Program-made: the position numbers and the translations under genes
Assembly: GCA_937967765.1 (NCBI GenBank)
Contig: CALCML010000159.1
Location: 1-21,472, forward strand
Source of the DNA: an uncultured Carnobacterium sp.
GTDB lineage: Bacteria; Bacillota; Bacilli; Lactobacillales; Aerococcaceae
Length of the DNA: 21,472 nt
Direction: 5' to 3'
The notes under the pieces: model-generated
What the model saw: the letters and a program-made list of their open reading frames with translations, nothing else
Databases searched by the model: none
What the model was told of the DNA's origin: nothing
In this document: positions 1-6,720 of the stretch, piece by piece
Position numbering within the stretch: the first letter of the stretch is position 1
Layout of the letters: every line of letters begins with the position of its first letter

Positions 1-204
1 TATCAGTCGCAAGGGATCCAACCCGTTCAGATCCTTTATCCCCCACGTTTTTATGCTCAACAGAAAAGCTAACTTTCTAAGATAGAAATCCTCCCGAAAT
101 GTTCATTTTTATGCTAAAATAATGCCACTCGCCCTCAAGTCCTTGATATCACTGACTTTCTAAGGGGTGAGAAGTGACTGAATACGAGACTGAATACGAC
201 TAAT
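1..204. other. Putative attachment / integrase arm-site region (non-coding)
   Basis: This is the stretch beyond the 3' end of the integrase gene, where attP (or attL of a prophage) normally lies in temperate phages of this layout. Short direct repeats are visible. ACTTTCTAAG occurs at 72-81 and 155-164. TTTTTATGCT occurs at 48-57 and 106-115. GACTGAATACGA is repeated in tandem at 176-187 and 188-199. Repeats of this size beside a tyrosine integrase often act as arm-type binding sites. The core crossover site cannot be identified without the other prophage end or an empty host site. I see no convincing gene here. Confidence 0.45.
176..199. repeat. Tandem 12-bp direct repeat, candidate integrase arm site
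   Basis: The 12-mer GACTGAATACGA occurs twice with no spacer, ending a few bases before the int stop codon. Position and size fit arm-type sites recognised by the N-terminal domain of a tyrosine integrase. That role is inferred. Confidence 0.5.
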
Positions 205-1350
205 TTATATTACCATATATTCAAGCAGTTTATCCACTGTATCGGTTCGTTGCTCTTCCGTTATGTGAGTGTACAGATCCAGCGTGATCTGGACAGTGCT
301 ATGACCCAGTCTATCAGAAATGTTTTTAGGTTCCACGCCCGCACTAAACAGCAATGAAGCGTGCGTGTGTCGGAGCCCGTGGGGCGTGATCGGTTTTAGT
401 TTATGGTCAGCCATGAAACGCTTGAAATAACGGATAAAATTGTGAATATGCACCCAATCGCCCCACTTATTCGTAAAAATGAAATTTTCTTCCCCTTCAA
501 AATGTTTGCCGTTTTTAAAATAGTTTTTTATTTGGTCCTTTTTCCAGCTTTTCAAAATTGAAAGGGTGGCGGGATCAATAGAGATTACGCGCTTGCTATT
601 TTTAGTCTTGGGCGTCTGAAGGGTTTGTTTCTCTTTGATCCGGACCGCCGTTTTATTAACGGTAATTTTTTTATTTTCAAAGTCAATATCTGACCATTTC
701 AAAGCGAGGGCTTCCCCTTGACGTAACCCGGTATAACTCATCAAATGCACCAGCGGGAAGAAATAAGACAGCGTGGCAGTTTGAGCTAGTTTTAAAAACT
801 CTTTCAATTCTTCCTTGGTTAAAAAATTGCCCTTTCTTTGAGTTTGCCGGCTTTTCGGCTTGATAACTTTATCAAAAGGGTTTGAATTGATTATGTCCAT
901 TAAAACAGCATATTTGAAGATTCGGTTAATGACTGAAAGATAATGATTATATAAGACATAGCTTTTACTTAATTCAATAACCACTCTTTGGCAGTATGCG
1001 ACTGTTATTTTTTTTAGCTTCATCTCTTTAAAATGCTCTTCAGTCATTTTCTCAACCTTGGACTGGACATTTTCAAAAGTGCTAGGCTTGACTGTGGTTT
1101 TATAATTCTCTAGCCATAAGGAAGCTAGTTCTTCGAATGTAGGATCTTGGAATCCGTCTGATTGATTCGACTGAAGCCCGTTCTCTTCCACGTCAAGCAG
1201 CAAATTTCTTTCGGCTTGTTTAGCTTCTTTCATGGTTTTAAAGCCCCGGCGCGTGGTCCGCCGTTCTTTTCCGGTTAAGGGATCAATTCCCAGATAAGTT
1301 TGAAATAAGTAACGAGTCTCCCCGTTTTTGGTTGTATATTTTTTTATCAT
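205..1350 (-). CDS. int: Tyrosine site-specific integrase
   Basis: A 381-aa phage integrase that would catalyse integration at the att site and, with a directionality factor, excision. The N-terminal 50 residues resemble the AP2-like arm-binding domain. A SAM-like core-binding domain covers about 65-160, and the catalytic domain follows. Catalytic residues visible are R210 (in TGLRQGE), H324 and R327 (HGLRH), H350 (LGHS) and nucleophile Y360 (DLYTH). I chose the ATG at 1350 because GGAGG lies about 6 nt upstream; the longer frame to 1377 adds nine residues with no ribosome-binding site. It is the last gene of the leftward lysogeny module. A predicted RNA on the opposite strand at 1413-1452 is complementary to its ribosome-binding site. 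Length is normal for the family. Confidence 0.96.
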   Translation of the reverse strand: MIKKYTTKNGETRYLFQTYLGIDPLTGKERRTTRRGFKTMKEAKQAERNLLLDVEENGLQSNQSDGFQDPTFEELASLWLENYKTTVKPSTFENVQSKVEKMTEEHFKEMKLKKITVAYCQRVVIELSKSYVLYNHYLSVINRIFKYAVLMDIINSNPFDKVIKPKSRQTQRKGNFLTKEELKEFLKLAQTATLSYFFPLVHLMSYTGLRQGEALALKWSDIDFENKKITVNKTAVRIKEKQTLQTPKTKNSKRVISIDPATLSILKSWKKDQIKNYFKNGKHFEGEENFIFTNKWGDWVHIHNFIRYFKRFMADHKLKPITPHGLRHTHASLLFSAGVEPKNISDRLGHSTVQITLDLYTHITEEQRTDTVDKLLEYMVI

Positions 1351-1377
1351 GATTCCTCCTATGGCTTGCCCGCACAA

Positions 1378-1406
1378 TTGAAAGAACGAGATAATTTTGC
1401 TATACT
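1378..1406 (+). promoter_or_regulatory. Strong promoter for a tiny rightward RNA
   Basis: TTGAAA at 1378-1383, a 17-nt spacer and TATACT at 1401-1406. The -10 is preceded by TG plus one base (extended -10). It points rightward, away from int, into a 40-nt stretch that ends in a terminator. No plus-strand gene follows, so it most likely drives a small RNA. Confidence 0.6.
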
Positions 1407-1412
1407 TAACTT

Positions 1413-1452
1413 ATATCATGATTCCCCGTGGCTTGTCCTCGGGGCTTTTTTT
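1413..1452 (+). ncRNA. Predicted 40-nt antisense RNA to the int start region
   Basis: The start is set by the promoter at 1378-1406 and the end by the terminator at 1424-1452. Bases 1415-1425 (ATCATGATTCC) are identical to plus-strand bases 1346-1356. The RNA is therefore complementary over 11 bp to the int start codon and part of its Shine-Dalgarno. Bases 1429-1435 (TGGCTTG) match 1362-1368 and sit in the upper part of the terminator hairpin. This arrangement suggests an antisense RNA that blocks int translation. It is a prediction; the match could also be only a remnant duplication. An 18-codon reading frame starts at 1418 but has no ribosome-binding site. Confidence 0.45.
1424..1452 (+). 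terminator. Intrinsic terminator, plus strand
   Basis: CCCCG at 1424-1428 pairs with CGGGG at 1440-1444, with possible extra pairs inside the 11-nt loop. Seven T residues follow at 1446-1452. Only plus-strand transcripts would stop here. It would end the predicted small RNA and block rightward transcription from running antisense into the lysogeny genes. Confidence 0.7.
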
Positions 1453-1454
1453 AT

Positions 1455-1976
1455 TTATTCGAAAAACAGCTTAATGTTATCTGCTTGTGCATTGGTGATC
1501 TTTGCTTTAATTGTCTTGACTTCGTTTGTCTCGATATTCCGTAAGTACAATTTAGCAAGTCCGGGCTTTTCTTCTTGAGTGGTGATAGTGTCCGTGCTTA
1601 CCTTCCCTTTTCGTTTTCCAGACGCACCGATCACACCACCTACAATTGTACCGACTGGGCCAAACGCCGAACCGATTCCAGCTCCTAAAAGGGCACTCCC
1701 TTTTTTCCCCTTTTGTTTGGTCGTCCCGGTCGTTTTTGTGCGCTCTATAATAGTAGAGCCCTCAAATTGAAAATTTTCAAACTCAAACAGCTCCGGAGTG
1801 TCTGAATAAAAACCGATATAATATTGTCCGTCAATCGTTTTTCGAATCGTTGTCGTACCGATTGAAATTTTTGTCTCTTCAGCAGCTTTCTTTCTCACTT
1901 CATTCATCGATGAAATTCCGTCTACTGTTTTTTCAGTTGCTTTTTTTGCGAAATTCTTGAATTTGTCAAAGTCCAT
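1455..1976 (-). CDS. Glycine-zipper protein of the lysogeny module
   Basis: A 173-aa protein I cannot assign to a named family. The N-terminal 40 residues are charged and helical, and a beta-rich stretch follows (about 38-80). A lysine-flanked glycine-rich hydrophobic segment at about 93-120 has GxxxG-like spacing (GAGIGSAFGPVG, GGVIGASG), as in membrane-inserting glycine zippers. The last 50 residues look beta-rich. No signal peptide is seen. It lies between int and the immA-like gene and would be expressed from the lysogen; AAGGAG precedes the ATG. Genes at this position often affect superinfection, so a membrane-acting exclusion role is possible but unproven. Confidence 0.75.
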   Translation of the reverse strand: MDFDKFKNFAKKATEKTVDGISSMNEVRKKAAEETKISIGTTTIRKTIDGQYYIGFYSDTPELFEFENFQFEGSTIIERTKTTGTTKQKGKKGSALLGAGIGSAFGPVGTIVGGVIGASGKRKGKVSTDTITTQEEKPGLAKLYLRNIETNEVKTIKAKITNAQADNIKLFFE

Positions 1977-1988
1977 AATGTTTCTCCT

Positions 1989-2366
1989 TTATCCAACTAA
2001 ACGATAGTATTCATCTATTACCATTAATTCATCGGCCGTTGTTTTGAGCTTATGGCGCTCCATAAAATGTAAATAATTGAACTCGCTCGCGTCCCCGGCT
2101 TCTAGCTCTTCCTTTAATAAGGCGTGAATCATGGCCCTATTGGCTTCATTCTCGCACTTTATCGGGTTTATGGTATATTCGGCCGTCGTGTGCTCTAAAT
2201 GGCCTAATTCGTGCAAAATAACGCGTTTCTGGGCCTCTTTAGTTAGTGATTTATTAACAAAAATGATCTTCATATCAGATAAGATCATTCCGGGCCGTGG
2301 CCACAGTTCATTGTCAAAGTAAGCGAGCGTGACGCCCGCTTCGTGACAAATGTCTTCTAGTCTCAT
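1989..2366 (-). CDS. ImmA/IrrE-type metallopeptidase
   Basis: A 125-aa zinc peptidase of the ImmA/IrrE family. The HExxH zinc site is HELGH at 52-56, followed by a downstream acidic helix (KCENEANR) that can supply the third ligand. In ICEBs1 and related phages such proteins cleave the cognate CI-like repressor after a damage or signalling cue. Here the start codon overlaps the repressor stop by 4 nt, so the two are translationally coupled. The repressor lacks its own C-terminal self-cleavage domain, which fits a separate protease as the induction switch. Confidence 0.9.
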   Translation of the reverse strand: MRLEDICHEAGVTLAYFDNELWPRPGMILSDMKIIFVNKSLTKEAQKRVILHELGHLEHTTAEYTINPIKCENEANRAMIHALLKEELEAGDASEFNYLHFMERHKLKTTADELMVIDEYYRLVG

Positions 2367-2716
2367 AATCTTCCTTTAAAATAGATATCAAGTATATTTT
2401 CAATCGCTTCGATATCTTCTTCATTTAATGGTTTTCCGTCGAAAGTCTTTGCACTCTTGGCCAGCTCGCGAAGATCCAAGTTTGAAAGGTCCGGTTCTTG
2501 TTTGATCGGTTTTACTCCTAAAAGATATTCAGTTGAGACGCCGAGAGCTTCCGCATAAACGTTCGCTCTATTCAATGGAAAAGTTCTCGTCTTATTAAAA
2601 TATCTTGATACGCCAGATTTTGCTTGACCCACTCGACGAGCGAGTTCGCTCAAAGATATATCTTTCTCTTCGCACAAGGCCTTGATAAGGTCTATTATTT
2701 CGTCATTGGTACGCAT
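2363..2716 (-). CDS. CI-type HTH repressor
   Basis: A 117-aa XRE-family DNA-binding protein. The helix-turn-helix is at about 21-41 (SLSELARRVGQAKSGVSRYF), followed by the usual helical remainder of the domain to about 68. The last 45 residues are short and acidic and do not form a LexA/CI S24 peptidase domain. It is divergent from the Cro-like gene and faces the operator region, so it is the likely prophage repressor. Induction is probably by the ImmA-like protease encoded immediately downstream. Start ATG at 2716 follows AAGGAG. Confidence 0.9.
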   Translation of the reverse strand: MRTNDEIIDLIKALCEEKDISLSELARRVGQAKSGVSRYFNKTRTFPLNRANVYAEALGVSTEYLLGVKPIKQEPDLSNLDLRELAKSAKTFDGKPLNEEDIEAIENILDIYFKGRL

Positions 2717-2744
2717 TTTTACAGCTCCTTTTCTTTATGTTTCT

Positions 2745-2773
2745 ATTATAACACCGTTCCGAAAAAAGTACAA
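2745..2773 (-). promoter_or_regulatory. Leftward lysogeny promoter (PRM-like)
   Basis: On the minus strand, TTGTAC (2773-2768), a 17-nt spacer and a perfect TATAAT (2750-2745). It lies about 30 nt upstream of the repressor start. The weak -35 against a perfect -10 fits a promoter controlled by proteins bound to the adjacent operator. Confidence 0.7.
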
Positions 2774-2818
2774 ATAATACTAAAAAAGAAAAAAATGTGT
2801 TTTTTTTGAAAAAAAGTG

Positions 2819-2847
2819 TTGACAAAAAAGAACGCTTGATTTATAAT
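2819..2847 (+). promoter_or_regulatory. Rightward early promoter (PR-like), full consensus
   Basis: TTGACA at 2819-2824, a 17-nt spacer and TATAAT at 2842-2847, an exact sigma-A consensus. It is placed to drive the Cro-like gene and the early operon. Such a strong promoter needs tight repression in the lysogen, consistent with the palindrome at 2854-2869 just downstream. Confidence 0.85.
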
Positions 2848-2853
2848 TAAATT

Positions 2854-2869
2854 GTTCTCAAGAAAGAAC
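2854..2869. promoter_or_regulatory. Candidate CI/Cro operator
   Basis: GTTCT at 2854-2858 and AGAAC at 2865-2869 form a 5-bp inverted repeat with a 6-bp spacer, about 7 bp downstream of the PR -10. A further half-site AGAAC is at 2829-2833 inside the PR spacer, and a similar CGTTCC at 2755-2760 is inside the PRM spacer. Binding of the repressor to these is inferred. Confidence 0.55.
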
Positions 2870-2898
2870 GGCAAAAAAACAGAAAGGAGGTCTATTAT

Positions 2899-3117
2899 AT
2901 GACCGTGAATCATTTACGAATCAAAGCGGAACGAATCGCGAAAGGATTGACACAAGATGATATGGCAAAAGCCCTTGGCTGGTCTGATCGTGCTCGTTAC
3001 GCGAAACGCGAAAACGGTCTGGTATCATTCGACGCTGACGAATTGATAAAGGTCGCGACAATCCTCGGATTCTCAAAAGACCAGATCGGAATTTTTTTTA
3101 CAGAAGGCGTTCACTAA
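2899..3117 (+). CDS. Cro-like HTH regulator
   Basis: A 72-aa protein consisting of one XRE-type DNA-binding domain, with the helix-turn-helix at about 17-40 (LTQDDMAKALGWSDRARYAK). It is the first gene behind the consensus rightward promoter and is divergent from the repressor, the standard Cro position. It would bind the shared operators and favour the lytic route. The ribosome-binding site AAAGGAGG is excellent. Confidence 0.85.
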   Translation: MTVNHLRIKAERIAKGLTQDDMAKALGWSDRARYAKRENGLVSFDADELIKVATILGFSKDQIGIFFTEGVH

Positions 3118-3133
3118 AACGAACGAAAGACGT

Positions 3134-3167
3134 AAAAAAAGCACCCGAACGAGAACGTTCGAGCGCT
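3134..3167 (-). terminator. Intrinsic terminator facing leftward
   Basis: In the minus-strand RNA a 12-bp stem forms between AGCGCTCGAACG and CGTTCGGGTGCT (two G-U pairs, 4-nt loop) and is followed by seven U. In the plus-strand RNA the two G-U pairs become A-C mismatches and A residues follow, so the element is built for leftward transcripts. No leftward gene lies to its right. It probably stops antisense transcription from entering the switch region. Confidence 0.65.
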
Positions 3168-3202
3168 TGAAAAAAATATCTACCTTAATTATATCAGAAA
3201 GT

Positions 3203-3219
3203 GCTTGCCCGCACAATTG
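3203..3219 (+). repeat. Second copy of the int leader sequence
   Basis: GCTTGCCCGCACAATTG here is identical to 1364-1380 in the int leader. Similarity continues imperfectly for about nine bases (to GAACGA). In this copy the sequence lies directly before the ribosome-binding site of the next gene. The early rightward transcript would carry the complement of the int mRNA leader. Confidence 0.7.
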
Positions 3220-3232
3220 GAGGAACGAAGAA

Positions 3233-3514
3233 ATGGAGGAGTTAAACTTGCCTCCCTTGATCTCGGACGAGATCGCGAAAGTCTATCTAAAACAGATGAT
3301 CGAGATTATGAAAGAAGAGCTCAAGGAAGAAATAACATCGGAAAGATTACCACTAGATCAAAAAGCCCTAATGAAGAAATTCGGCTTCGATCATGGCTAT
3401 ATTAAGAAGCTAGAGCGTCGAGGGCTCGCGTTTCGAAAACAAGGAAAAAAGAAAATGTACGACGTCCGGGACGTTTACGAAATTTTAGAAAAAGAAAAGG
3501 AGTATTTAAAATGA
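3233..3514 (+). CDS. Small putative HTH/excisionase-like DNA-binding protein
   Basis: A 93-aa protein with a long acidic helix (about 10-35) followed by a winged-helix-like stretch. Residues QKALMKKFGFDHGYIKKLERRG resemble the MerR/excisionase-type DNA-recognition helix, and KKKMYDVRDVYEIL resembles the following wing. I chose the ATG at 3233 because GGAGG at 3219-3223 precedes it; the frame is open back to a TTG at 3167, but that lies in the terminator stem. Its early position fits an excisionase or accessory regulator. The exact role is not known. Confidence 0.75.
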   Translation: MEELNLPPLISDEIAKVYLKQMIEIMKEELKEEITSERLPLDQKALMKKFGFDHGYIKKLERRGLAFRKQGKKKMYDVRDVYEILEKEKEYLK

Positions 3515-3774
3515 ATCAAATTATTATTTCTGGGCAAGTTGCCGGAACCGTTGCTATCGGGGGCGTGTGCTTCATCGCTGGGCTTATCGTGTCATGGAAG
3601 GACCACAAAAAAAGAATGAAGATCGCAAAAACTGAAACACTAAAAGCGATTGAAGAAGGACTTCCAGAACACAACGCGCAAGTCATTGAACAATACGAAG
3701 ACGAGCTCGCAAGCCGTAGAAAAGCAATGAAGCTCTATACAGAATCGCCGGAGGTGCCCTTCCATGTTTGGTAA
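3511..3774 (+). CDS. Small membrane protein
   Basis: An 87-aa protein with one membrane segment at about 8-28 (rich in G, A, V and I), followed by a basic stretch (KDHKKRMK) and a soluble helical tail. The basic side after the helix suggests a cytoplasmic C-terminus. It overlaps the previous stop by 4 nt (ATGA), so it is coupled to that gene. I do not recognise the family. Confidence 0.75.
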   Translation: MNQIIISGQVAGTVAIGGVCFIAGLIVSWKDHKKRMKIAKTETLKAIEEGLPEHNAQVIEQYEDELASRRKAMKLYTESPEVPFHVW

Positions 3775-3937
3775 AAAGGCCCGCAAAATTGAGCAACAAT
3801 CAAAAGCGCTCAATCGCTTGTGGTTTATCAATCTGCAACAGACCGAAATTTTGAAAACTACACTTGAGCGGGAAGAACGATTGCTTGACGAGCTCGCTCG
3901 TCTGAAAGGAGAGTTTAGAAATGGTAACAATCAATAA
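3764..3937 (+). CDS. 57-aa coiled-coil protein
   Basis: A small frame from ATG 3764 to TAA 3937 encoding 57 residues, starting MFGKKARKIEQQ. GGAGGTG lies 7 nt upstream. It overlaps the preceding gene by 11 nt and the next gene by 17 nt, a dense coupling usual in phage early operons. The middle is charged and helical with heptad-like leucines (TEILKTTLEREERLLDELAR). No function can be assigned. The good ribosome-binding site and the overlap pattern argue that it is real. Confidence 0.75.
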   Translation: MFGKKARKIEQQSKALNRLWFINLQQTEILKTTLEREERLLDELARLKGEFRNGNNQ

Positions 3938-5201
3938 GCTCGAGATCGAAAACGTAAAACGCGTTAAAGCGGTCAAAATCGAGCCGTCAGCGAAAGGGCT
4001 GACAATCGTCGGGGGAAACAATAACCAAGGAAAAACAAGCGTATTAGACGCGATAGCGTGGGCCTTGGGTGGAAATAAGTATAAACCTTCGCAACCACAG
4101 CGCGAGGGGTCAACAATTCCCCCAAGTCTTAAAATCACGCTGTCAAATGGCCTTATCGTTGAACGCAAGGGCAAGAATAGCGATCTGAAAGTTATTGATC
4201 CAAGTGGAAATAAGGCCGGCCAGAAATTGCTTGATAGCTTCGTCGAAGAGCTCGCTCTTGATCTTCCAAAATTTATGGAAATGACGAGCAAGGAGAAAGC
4301 AACGACGCTTCTACAAATTATCGGGGTGGGCGATCAACTCGTCAAGCTCGAAATGGAAGAGAAAACCAAGTACCAAGAGAGACACGCGATCGGCGTCATT
4401 GCGGACCAGAAAGAAAAGTTTGCCAAAGAACAGCCGTATTATCCAGACGCGCCAAAAGAGCTTGTCTCTATTGCGGAATTGATCCAACGGCAACAAGAGA
4501 TCCTTGGACGGAATGGCGAAAATGCTCGCAAACGTCAGAATCTCGCGAGAATTGAAAATGACTATCAAGGAGCGCTTGCAAACGTTCAACGTCTGGAAGA
4601 AATGCTCAAAGAAGCCCGAGAAAAAGAACAGGGACTCGCGCAAGACTTGGATATCGCTCGCAAAGACGCGCAAGACTTGATCGACGAATCGACGCAAGAG
4701 ATCGAAGACAGTATCGCGAATATTGAGCAGATCAACCTCAAAGTCCGAGCGAATCTTGACAAAGACAAGGCCGAAGAGGACGCGAAAGTCTACCGCGAAC
4801 AATACCGTGAGTTAGATCTTGTTATCGAAGGTATTCGCAAGCAGAAAACGGACTTGCTCACAAATGCAGACTTACCGCTTCCGGGCTTATCCGTGGACGA
4901 TGGCGAACTCTTATACTTGGGTCAACGTTGGGATAATATGTCCGGGTCGCAACAATTACAAGTGGCAACGGCTATCGTTCGCAAGCTCAAGCCAGAGTGC
5001 GGCTTCGTCCTAATTGACAAGCTGGAACAAATGGACCAGATAACACTTGCGGAATTTGGTGCGTGGCTCGAACAAGAGGGCTTGCAAGCGATCGCGACGC
5101 GTGTTTCAACTGGTGAAGAGTGTTCGGTCCTCATAGAAGACGGGTACAGTATCAAACCCGAAACAGTCGCACAGCCTCAAGGTTGGCAAGGCGGATTTTA
5201 A
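3921..5201 (+). CDS. RecN/SMC-like AAA ATPase
   Basis: A 426-aa ABC-type ATPase of the AAA_23/RecF-SMC group, usual in the recombination modules of Gram-positive phages. Walker A is GNNNQGKT at 32-39. A coiled coil covers roughly 183-310. The ABC signature is MSGSQQ (340-345), and the Walker B strand is FVLID ending at D366. The residue after D366 is K rather than the usual catalytic E, and E369 is close by. It probably helps homologous recombination or DNA end handling along with the Sak4-like, DUF669 and helicase genes downstream. The C-terminus ends in WQGGF, like the tail of the DUF669 protein. Confidence 0.88.
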   Translation: MVTINKLEIENVKRVKAVKIEPSAKGLTIVGGNNNQGKTSVLDAIAWALGGNKYKPSQPQREGSTIPPSLKITLSNGLIVERKGKNSDLKVIDPSGNKAGQKLLDSFVEELALDLPKFMEMTSKEKATTLLQIIGVGDQLVKLEMEEKTKYQERHAIGVIADQKEKFAKEQPYYPDAPKELVSIAELIQRQQEILGRNGENARKRQNLARIENDYQGALANVQRLEEMLKEAREKEQGLAQDLDIARKDAQDLIDESTQEIEDSIANIEQINLKVRANLDKDKAEEDAKVYREQYRELDLVIEGIRKQKTDLLTNADLPLPGLSVDDGELLYLGQRWDNMSGSQQLQVATAIVRKLKPECGFVLIDKLEQMDQITLAEFGAWLEQEGLQAIATRVSTGEECSVLIEDGYSIKPETVAQPQGWQGGF

Positions 5202-5223
5202 AAAATAGAAAGAAGAAAAGATC

Positions 5224-5592
5224 ATGAAAAAAACAGAAAAATTTATCGTTATTCGTAGCAAAGAAAATGGGTATTTCTTACAGGAGTATGAAAGCAACAA
5301 TCGAGCTTTGGCCTATAGTGCAAACTGGACCGACGACTTGCGAGACGCTGCAAACAATAGCGTAGAATCTATTGAAAAGCAGGGTGACCGTATGTATAAA
5401 GTCGCTGAAGCGTTCGAAGGTGAACTAATTGAAGTTACCGCGACGTATGAACTCAAAACCTTCGACGGTAAAGAGCCTGAAGATTTGACCGAAAAGATTG
5501 GAAAAGCAAAACGCAAAGGCCTTGAAAATCTTCTTCGCGGGCTCTTAGAAAGCAATTTCGACGAGGATGACGACGAGGACGAGGAGGACTAA
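5224..5592 (+). CDS. Conserved phage protein with acidic tail
   Basis: A 122-aa protein. The first 75 residues alternate like a small beta-rich domain (EKFIVIRSKENGYFLQEY). The centre is basic and helical (EKIGKAKRKGLENLLRGLLES). The last 12 residues are all D or E. Such acidic tails can mimic DNA or contact single-strand-binding or recombination proteins. It sits between the two recombination ATPases and is probably co-transcribed with them. I do not recognise a named family with confidence. Confidence 0.75.
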   Translation: MKKTEKFIVIRSKENGYFLQEYESNNRALAYSANWTDDLRDAANNSVESIEKQGDRMYKVAEAFEGELIEVTATYELKTFDGKEPEDLTEKIGKAKRKGLENLLRGLLESNFDEDDDEDEED

Positions 5593-5595
5593 ACA

Positions 5596-6702
5596 ATGCA
5601 AATTACAAGAGGAAGGAAGGCGCGAGCTCAAAAAGTCGTGATCTATGGCCCCGAAGGAATCGGGAAGTCTAGCTTTGCGAGTCAATTCCCGGATCCGGTA
5701 TTCATCGATACGGAAGGGTCAACGGATAATATGGACGTGGCCCGTATGGACAAGCCTACAAGCTGGACGATGCTAAAGAATCAGATCGCGTTCATCAAGG
5801 CAAACCCAGACGCTTGCAAGACGCTCGTCATCGATACGATCGACTGGGCGGAACAGCTCGCGGTCGATTATGTTTGCGCACAACACCAGAAGAACGGAAT
5901 CGAAGATTTCGGATGGGGCAAGGGCTATACATACGTCCAAGAAGAGATCGGGCGCTTATTGAATAGCTTGAGTGAGCTAGTGGATAATGGGATCAACGTC
6001 GTTTTGACAGCTCACGCACAAATCAAGAAATTCGAGCAACCGGACGAGATGGGATCATACGACCGGTACGAATTAAAGCTCGGGCAAAAGTCAAGCTCAA
6101 AAACAGCGCCACTCGTTAAGGAGTGGGCCGATATGGTGCTCTTTGCAAATTATAAGACAATCGTCATGACAACGGACACAGGCAAGAAAAAGGCCCAAGG
6201 GGGCGAGCGTGTCATGTACACGAACCACCGCCCAGCATGGGACGCAAAAAATCGTCACGGCTTACCAGATCAGCTCCCGTTCACGTTTGAGAGCGTGGCT
6301 CATATCTTCAACGCACCGGCTCCCGTACCCGAGCAACCAGCTCCACAACCAGCTCCACAACCAGAGCCACAGCCACAACCGACACCAGAGCCACAAAAGC
6401 AAAACATTAACGAGCAATTGCAAGAGGTCGCTCAAGAGGTGGCTCAAGAGATGGGACGGGCTCCACAAGCGGGACTCTTACCACAAGCATTGGTCGACTT
6501 AATGGCGCCTAACAACGTAACGGAAAACGAATTACAAGAGGTTGCTTATATCCGCGGACACTTCCCGATGGGGACGCCGATCGAAAACTTCCCGGCGAAT
6601 TACTGGGATATGATCGTCGCGAATTGGGACGCTACACTCGACGTCATTCAAAACCAAGTCCGGAAAGACCCGGAATTACCATTTAATACTAACAACTTAT
6701 AA
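5596..6702 (+). CDS. Sak4-like phage ATPase (AAA_24)
   Basis: A 368-aa nucleotide-binding protein of the AAA_24 type, related to the Sak4 group of RecA-like phage recombinases. Walker A is GPEGIGKS at 18-25, and Walker B is TLVID at 76-80. A conserved stretch GWGKGY follows at about 107. After the ATPase core (about 1-235) there is a P/Q/E-rich linker with repeated PAPQPxPQ units, then a helical C-terminal domain (about 270-350). It is next to a DUF669 protein that probably serves as its single-strand-binding partner. The linker repeats are low complexity. Confidence 0.85.
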   Translation: MQITRGRKARAQKVVIYGPEGIGKSSFASQFPDPVFIDTEGSTDNMDVARMDKPTSWTMLKNQIAFIKANPDACKTLVIDTIDWAEQLAVDYVCAQHQKNGIEDFGWGKGYTYVQEEIGRLLNSLSELVDNGINVVLTAHAQIKKFEQPDEMGSYDRYELKLGQKSSSKTAPLVKEWADMVLFANYKTIVMTTDTGKKKAQGGERVMYTNHRPAWDAKNRHGLPDQLPFTFESVAHIFNAPAPVPEQPAPQPAPQPEPQPQPTPEPQKQNINEQLQEVAQEVAQEMGRAPQAGLLPQALVDLMAPNNVTENELQEVAYIRGHFPMGTPIENFPANYWDMIVANWDATLDVIQNQVRKDPELPFNTNNL

Positions 6703-6720
6703 AAAAGGAGAAATTTCATC

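Noticed and set aside
1418..1474. Short peptide frame MIPRGLSSGLF in the tiny RNA
   Set aside because: No ribosome-binding site, and the frame runs through the terminator; the RNA is better explained as antisense.
3800..4802. Two reverse-strand frames of 163 codons each
   Set aside because: Antisense shadows of the SMC-like ATPase, caused by its codon bias; no start signals.
6262..6468. Reverse-strand frame rich in W and L
   Set aside because: Complement of the PQ-rich linker of the Sak4-like protein.
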